Origin: Pseudomonadota bacterium
GTDB taxonomy: Bacteria; Pseudomonadota; Alphaproteobacteria; Rhizobiales; Xanthobacteraceae
NCBI GenBank assembly: GCA_023431725.1
Contig: JAEYVN010000458.1
Location: forward strand, 1 to 16,951
Reading direction: 5' to 3'
Length of the DNA: 16,951 bases
Translations under genes and position numbers: made by a program
Notes under the pieces: model-generated
Told to the model about the DNA's origin: nothing
Seen by the model: only the letters and a program-made list of their open reading frames with translations
The model's database searches: none
Shown here: piece after piece, positions 12,899 to 16,951 of the stretch
Position numbering within the stretch: the stretch's first letter is position 1
Layout: every line of letters starts with the position of its first letter

Positions 12899-14626
12899 TC
12901 AATGGATTTCCGGTTCCGGCGTCGCTGCGCCGGCTTCCAGGAAATCGAAGTCGCAGCCGTCATCCGCCTGACCGATATGGCGAGCGAACATTGCGCCATA
13001 GCCGCGTTGATAATGCGGCTGTGGCGGCCTCCAGGCCGCGCGGCGGCGCGTCAGCTCCTCATCACTGACATGCAGATGGATGCGCCGATTGGCGACATCC
13101 ACTTCAATCTCGTCGCCGGTCTGCACAAAGGCCAGCGGCCCGCCGATGAAGCTTTCCGGCGCCACATGCAGGATGCAGGCGCCATAGCTCGTTCCGCTCA
13201 TGCGCGCGTCCGATATCCGCAGCATGTCGCGCACGCCCGCCTTCACCAGTTTCTTCGGAATCGGCAGCATGCCCCATTCCGGCATGCCGGGACCGCCTTG
13301 CGGGCCAGCGTTCTTCAGAACGAGGATATGATCGGGCGTCACATCGAGATCATCACGCTCGATCTCGCGCGCCATGTGGTCGTAGTTCTCGAACGCAACG
13401 ACCTTGCCGCGATGCTGGCACAGCCGCTGTTCGGCGGCCGACGGCTTCATCACGCAACCGCGCGGCGCGAGATTGCCTTTCAGCACTGCGGTCGCGCCGC
13501 CGGCATAGATCGGATCCGACAGCGGGTGAATGACATCCGGCAGATGCACCTTGCCGCCGCTGATGTTCTCGCCGATGGTCCCGCCGGTCACGGTCATACA
13601 GGACAGATCGAGCAGATCGCGCAGTTCCGACATCAACGCACGGATGCCGCCGGCGTAATAGAAATCTTCCATCAGATATTTTCCGGACGGCGTAATGTTT
13701 GCGAGCACCGGAACCTGACGGGAAATCTCGTCGAAGCGCTCCATGTCGAGCGGGATACCCGCGCGACGCGCCATTGCAATGACATGCACGATCGCATTGG
13801 TCGAACCGCCGAGCGCCATGTGCACGCGGATGGCATTATCAAACGACGCCGGACTCAGAATCCTGTTTGGCGTCAGATCGTCCCACACCATCTCGACGAT
13901 GCGCCGGCCAGCATTCGAGCACATGCGCGGATGGCTGGAATCCGCCGCCGGGATCGATGACGCGCCGGGCAAAGACAGCCCGAGCGCCTCGGCAATCGCC
14001 ATCATCGTGGCCGCCGTCCCCATCACCATGCAGGTCCCGAACGACCGGGCAATGCCGCCTTCCATCTCGTTCCAGTCGGCATCGGAGATGTTGCCGGCAC
14101 GCTTCTCGTCCCAGTATTTCCAGACGTCCGATCCCGAGCCGAGCGTGCGCCCGGCCCAATTGCCGCGCAGCATCGGTCCCGCCGGCACATAGATGGCCGG
14201 GATGCCCATGGAGATCGCGCCCATGATCAGCGCCGGCGTGGTCTTGTCACAGCCGCCGAGCAGCACCGCACCATCGATCGGATGGCCGCGGAGCAATTCC
14301 TCCGTCTCCATCGCCAAGAAATTGCGATAGAGCATCGTGGTCGGCTTGATGAACGGCTCGGAGAGCGACATCGCCGGTAATTCGACCGGAAAGCCGCCGG
14401 CCTGCCAAACGCCACGCTTCACATCCTCGGCGCGCGACCGCAGATGCGCGTGACAAGCGTTGAGATCGCTCCACGTATTGATGATGCCGATCACCGGCTT
14501 GCCGTCCCAATCCGGCTTGTCATAACCGAACTGGCGCAGGCGCGACCTGTGCCCGAAGGAGCGCAGGTCGCTGACGCCGAGCCATCGATGGCTGCGGAGT
14601 TGCTCGGGCCGTTTACGTTCAGTCAT
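12899..14626 (-). CDS. IlvD/EDD-family dehydratase (sugar-acid / L-arabonate dehydratase-like)
   Basis: Cytoplasmic [2Fe-2S] dehydratase of 575 residues that removes water from a 2,3-dihydroxy acid to give a 2-keto acid. It resembles Rhizobium L-arabonate dehydratase over its length as I recall it: NTWSDLNACHAHLR with Cys58, GGCDKTTP with Cys126 and the expected carbamylated Lys128, FGTCMVMG with Cys199 (three cluster/metal ligands), LSEPFIKP with Glu90, and ISDARMSG with catalytic Ser477. A dihydroxy-acid dehydratase of branched-chain synthesis (ilvD) is possible, but the N-terminal AGGFP/ELP pattern and the transporter neighbour favour sugar-acid catabolism. ATG 14626 matches the family N-terminus, although the frame is open further upstream; no strong Shine-Dalgarno is seen. 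The Bug gene ends 31 bases upstream on the same strand, implying an operon. Confidence 0.9.
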   Translation of the reverse strand: MTERKRPEQLRSHRWLGVSDLRSFGHRSRLRQFGYDKPDWDGKPVIGIINTWSDLNACHAHLRSRAEDVKRGVWQAGGFPVELPAMSLSEPFIKPTTMLYRNFLAMETEELLRGHPIDGAVLLGGCDKTTPALIMGAISMGIPAIYVPAGPMLRGNWAGRTLGSGSDVWKYWDEKRAGNISDADWNEMEGGIARSFGTCMVMGTAATMMAIAEALGLSLPGASSIPAADSSHPRMCSNAGRRIVEMVWDDLTPNRILSPASFDNAIRVHMALGGSTNAIVHVIAMARRAGIPLDMERFDEISRQVPVLANITPSGKYLMEDFYYAGGIRALMSELRDLLDLSCMTVTGGTIGENISGGKVHLPDVIHPLSDPIYAGGATAVLKGNLAPRGCVMKPSAAEQRLCQHRGKVVAFENYDHMAREIERDDLDVTPDHILVLKNAGPQGGPGMPEWGMLPIPKKLVKAGVRDMLRISDARMSGTSYGACILHVAPESFIGGPLAFVQTGDEIEVDVANRRIHLHVSDEELTRRRAAWRPPQPHYQRGYGAMFARHIGQADDGCDFDFLEAGAATPEPEIH

Positions 14627-14657
14627 TCGCGCCCGACATACATTGCTTGGGTCAAGG

Positions 14658-15638
14658 TCATTCGACAGACAGGTTGGCTTCCCTGACCACCTTTTCCCAT
14701 TTGCTGGTCTCGGACGCCACGATTTTTCCGAAGTCTTCCGGCGTACCCGGAATCGGGATGCCGCCAAGCGCCTTGAGCTTCGACAGCACGTCCGCATCCT
14801 TCAGCGCGAGATTCACTTCCTTGTTAATCAGGTCGATGATCGCGCGCGGCGTGCCCTTCGGCACGCTCAAGCCAAAAAATGCACTGGCTTCATAACCCGG
14901 CACGGTCTCGGCAACAGTCGGCACGTCAGGCAATTCAGGTGAGCGCTGTGCCGTGGTGACACCGAGCGGGCGCAAAGTGCCAGCCTTGATGTGCTGCATC
15001 GACGGCGGCAGATTGTCGAACATGACATGAACCTGCCCGGCCAATAGATCCGTCAATGCCGGTGCCGAACCGCGATACGGCACGTGGGTCATCTGGATGC
15101 CGGTCATCGACATGAACAGCATGCCCGACAGATGAATCGACGTGCCATTGCCCGACGAGGCCATGTTGACCTTGCCGGGATTGGCCTTCACGTAAGAAAT
15201 GAATTCCGCCACCGACTTGGCCGGTACCGACGGATGCACCTCCATGATGTTGGGCACACGGACGAAACCGGCCACCGGGTCGGTATCGCGAATGAAATTG
15301 AAATTGAGCTTCTTGTAGAGCGATGCGTTGACGGTGTTGGCCGGATTGGTGAGGACGAAGGTGTAACCGTCGGCCGGCGATTTGAGCGCCGCTTCAGTAC
15401 CGATGTTGTTGCCGCCGCCTGGGCGGTTTTCGATGATGAATTGCTGACCGAGCCGCTTCGACATCCAGTCGCCGAACAGGCGCGCGACGATGTCGGTCGC
15501 CCCACCCGGCGGATATGGGACGATGATGCGCGGATTTCGGTTGGGATAGTCGGAGGCGTGAGACTGTACCGCGGAGAAAGCCAGAAGACCGATGGCCGCA
15601 AACGCAATGCTACGGCAGACGCGAAGCTGCAAAGACAT
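14658..15638 (-). CDS. Bug/TctC-family periplasmic solute-binding protein
   Basis: Tripartite tricarboxylate transporter (TTT) receptor of 326 residues. A Sec signal peptide (about 1-28, cleaved near SHA/SD) is followed by the Bug fold with PYPPGGATDIVAR (41-53), ENRPGGGNNIG (70-80), SSGNGTSIHLSG (161-172) and HVPYRGSAPALTDLLAGQV (185-203), the loops that bind carboxylate ligands through water bridges. Such proteins capture carboxylates, sugar acids or aromatic acids in the periplasm. No TctA or TctB membrane subunits occur in this window, so it is an orphan here, as is common for Bug genes. GGGAAGGG or ACGGAA precedes ATG 15638. The dehydratase follows 31 bases downstream and is the likely first enzyme for the captured solute. 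Confidence 0.92.
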   Translation of the reverse strand: MSLQLRVCRSIAFAAIGLLAFSAVQSHASDYPNRNPRIIVPYPPGGATDIVARLFGDWMSKRLGQQFIIENRPGGGNNIGTEAALKSPADGYTFVLTNPANTVNASLYKKLNFNFIRDTDPVAGFVRVPNIMEVHPSVPAKSVAEFISYVKANPGKVNMASSGNGTSIHLSGMLFMSMTGIQMTHVPYRGSAPALTDLLAGQVHVMFDNLPPSMQHIKAGTLRPLGVTTAQRSPELPDVPTVAETVPGYEASAFFGLSVPKGTPRAIIDLINKEVNLALKDADVLSKLKALGGIPIPGTPEDFGKIVASETSKWEKVVREANLSVE

Positions 15639-15783
15639 TTCCGTGAGCCCTTCCCTAGTGCCCGCCGATGCTTGTCAGCGAGCGTTTCATTTTGCGAGAG
15701 CCTCGGCCCAGAAGACATTCGGGCCGGACGTCTTTCTGATTGAGCAAAATGTTATGCGGCGACCCTGCGTTGCACAAGGCCGG

Positions 15784-15816
15784 AAAAGGGCTCTGGCGCG
15801 CGAATGCGCGCCGAGC
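15784..15816 (-). terminator. Probable terminator of the FAD monooxygenase gene
   Basis: On the minus strand, downstream of the monooxygenase stop, GCTC-GGCGCGC (15816-15806), loop ATTC and GCGCGCC-a-GAGC form an 11-bp stem with one bulged base, followed by CC and TTTT. The short U-tract makes it a moderate intrinsic terminator. If active, it separates the monooxygenase from the Bug/dehydratase pair. Confidence 0.5.
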
Positions 15817-15824
15817 AAGGACGC

Positions 15825-16951
15825 TTAGGTGTTCCCGATTACGGTCGCCATCACCGCAGCAGCATCATTTGCTGCATTGCCGCGCCAGGCGACATGCTGA
15901 TCGGGCCGTATCAGCACGAGATCGCGTTCGTAGAGATCGCGAATGTCATTGTCCGGCACATCCAGAATGGTGAGCGGCACACCTGCCGTCTGCGCAGCGT
16001 TTGCGAAATCCGCAGCATCCGGTGCATTTGTCCCCAGCCGAACCAGTGTGAAGCCAACACCGAATTTGTCGAACAGGGAGTCGCCCGCATCGCGCCCCGA
16101 GCCTACCCACGCATGTGGCGCGCGCCCGCCCGGTACAGCCGACGGAATGTAACTGGCGAAGTCGTCCGGAGGCGGTGACTCATCACCGATAACGATCGTC
16201 GAGCCGTCGTAGCGCGCGCCAAGTTGAACACCGATCGAACCGAATTCCTCGCCGAATGTCGAAAGGTAACTGCCGATCTCAGAACGGGCCTTTGCGCCCG
16301 CCTCGCTATCGTCTTCCATGTCGGGAGATACAGTGACATCGCCGATATTTTTGGCCAATTCGCGCGCTGCGCCGGTGTTGCGGATCGCAATCGGCAGCCG
16401 CTCGGCTTCGTAACTTTCCAGCAGATTGGTGCCACCCCATCCCTGCACCATCGCCGCCAGCTTCCAGGACAGGTTGGCTGCGTCGTCCATGCCGGTGTTC
16501 ATGCCGAAACCGCCGGTCGGGGTGAACAGATGCACCGCGTCGCCGGCGAGCAGAACGCGCCCATCCGCAAATGTCTCGGCAACCAGTGCAATGCCGGCCA
16601 TCCACGGCTGCGCGCCGATCACCTCGACAGGTATTTCCACGCCGCAGCATTGGGCCATCGCGCTTTTTACCGTCTCAATATCCGGCGTCGCGGTCAGGTC
16701 ATGCGGCCGCATCCAGAACAGGAATTCCTCGCGCCCGTCGAGCGCGATGATCGTCGCCCGGCTTTGCGGATTGACGGCCCAATGCTGGAACGCGCGCCGG
16801 TCACCCAAAACGTCACGATAAAAGGTTGGCAGACGGACGTGGCTCGCGAACATGCGGCCGCCGAAATAGGCCTGCTGCAATGCCTCTTCACCCTCATAGC
16901 GGATGCCGAGTTGCCGACGCACGAATGAACGGCCGCCATCGCATCCCACCA
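15825..16951 (-). CDS. FAD-binding aromatic-ring monooxygenase (PheA/TfdB/MhpA type), 5' end missing
   Basis: C-terminal 375 residues or so of a flavoprotein hydroxylase of the p-hydroxybenzoate hydroxylase superfamily; the gene runs off the right edge. The visible part starts in the DG motif VGCDGGRSFVR (16951 side), then carries the GD motif block GRVLLAGDAVHLFTPTGG followed by FGMNTGMDDAANLSWKL (about 130-164), which binds FAD ribityl and pyrophosphate, and ESYEAERLPIAI. The C-terminal thioredoxin-like domain has PGGRAPHAW, DSLFDKFGVGFTLVRLG and LIRPDQHVAWRG, typical of phenol and 3-hydroxyphenylpropionate hydroxylases. About 150-165 N-terminal residues, including the GxGxxG, lie outside. 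The apparent GTG start at 16949 is only the Val of the DG motif. The aromatic substrate is unknown. Confidence 0.92.
   Translation of the reverse strand, partial: VGCDGGRSFVRRQLGIRYEGEEALQQAYFGGRMFASHVRLPTFYRDVLGDRRAFQHWAVNPQSRATIIALDGREEFLFWMRPHDLTATPDIETVKSAMAQCCGVEIPVEVIGAQPWMAGIALVAETFADGRVLLAGDAVHLFTPTGGFGMNTGMDDAANLSWKLAAMVQGWGGTNLLESYEAERLPIAIRNTGAARELAKNIGDVTVSPDMEDDSEAGAKARSEIGSYLSTFGEEFGSIGVQLGARYDGSTIVIGDESPPPDDFASYIPSAVPGGRAPHAWVGSGRDAGDSLFDKFGVGFTLVRLGTNAPDAADFANAAQTAGVPLTILDVPDNDIRDLYERDLVLIRPDQHVAWRGNAANDAAAVMATVIGNT

Noticed and set aside
15700..15730. Imperfect inverted repeat AAGAC...GTCTT upstream of the Bug gene as an operator
   Set aside because: The arms are short and interrupted, and no regulator gene is nearby; not distinguishable from chance.
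1..16951. Defence island, prophage, IS element or CRISPR array
   Set aside because: No integrase, transposase, nuclease-helicase, toxin-antitoxin pair or regularly spaced repeats were found on either strand; gene content is ordinary chromosomal.

Overview
This 16.95 kb window looks like a stretch of alphaproteobacterial chromosome, most likely from the order Rhizobiales (Hyphomicrobiales) near Bradyrhizobium or Xanthobacteraceae. The signs are high-GC coding, several families mostly seen in that group (DUF2336, the extensin-like family, DUF1499 membrane proteins, the YjgN/DUF898 + M48 pair), a pdxH-SDR gene pair whose proteins resemble Bradyrhizobium ones as I recall them, and a dispersed palindromic intergenic repeat I associate with that lineage. 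The taxonomic call is inference from memory, not a search. I see no phage, IS element, CRISPR array, tRNA, rRNA or recognisable defence system.

Left part (1-2966): pdxH (PLP synthesis) is followed by a short-chain dehydrogenase whose NAD(P)-binding glycine motif is altered. These two genes converge on a CorA-type metal channel on the minus strand, with a palindromic repeat filling the spacer. Upstream of corA lie three copies of an 8-base motif, a weak promoter candidate and two mutually exclusive hairpins, one of which covers the corA ribosome-binding site. Further upstream, in the same direction, is a 55-residue gene with an excellent ribosome-binding site.

Envelope block (2967-6025): after a 394-base non-coding divergent region come a lipoprotein L,D-transpeptidase (+), a strong bidirectional terminator, a Tat-exported calcineurin-like phosphoesterase (-) and an exported extensin-like protein (-) with a metallopeptidase-like His/Asp pattern. 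All three act outside the cytoplasm, at or near the cell wall.

Central plus-strand run (6085-10650): a monomeric sarcosine oxidase/N-methyltryptophan oxidase-like flavoenzyme, an eight-helix DUF898 protein overlapping by 4 bases a membrane-anchored M48 metalloprotease, then a three-helix DUF1499 protein. The DUF898/M48 pair is translationally coupled and probably forms one membrane module.

Right part (10629-16951): a LACTB2-like metallo-beta-lactamase-fold hydrolase (-) is divergent from a DUF2336 protein (+). On the minus strand follow a 5'-truncated aromatic-ring FAD monooxygenase that runs off the right edge, an orphan Bug/TctC periplasmic binding protein and an IlvD/EDD-family dehydratase related to L-arabonate dehydratase. 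The last two look like an operon for uptake and catabolism of an organic or sugar acid. A second copy of the palindromic repeat fills the junction where DUF2336 and the dehydratase converge.
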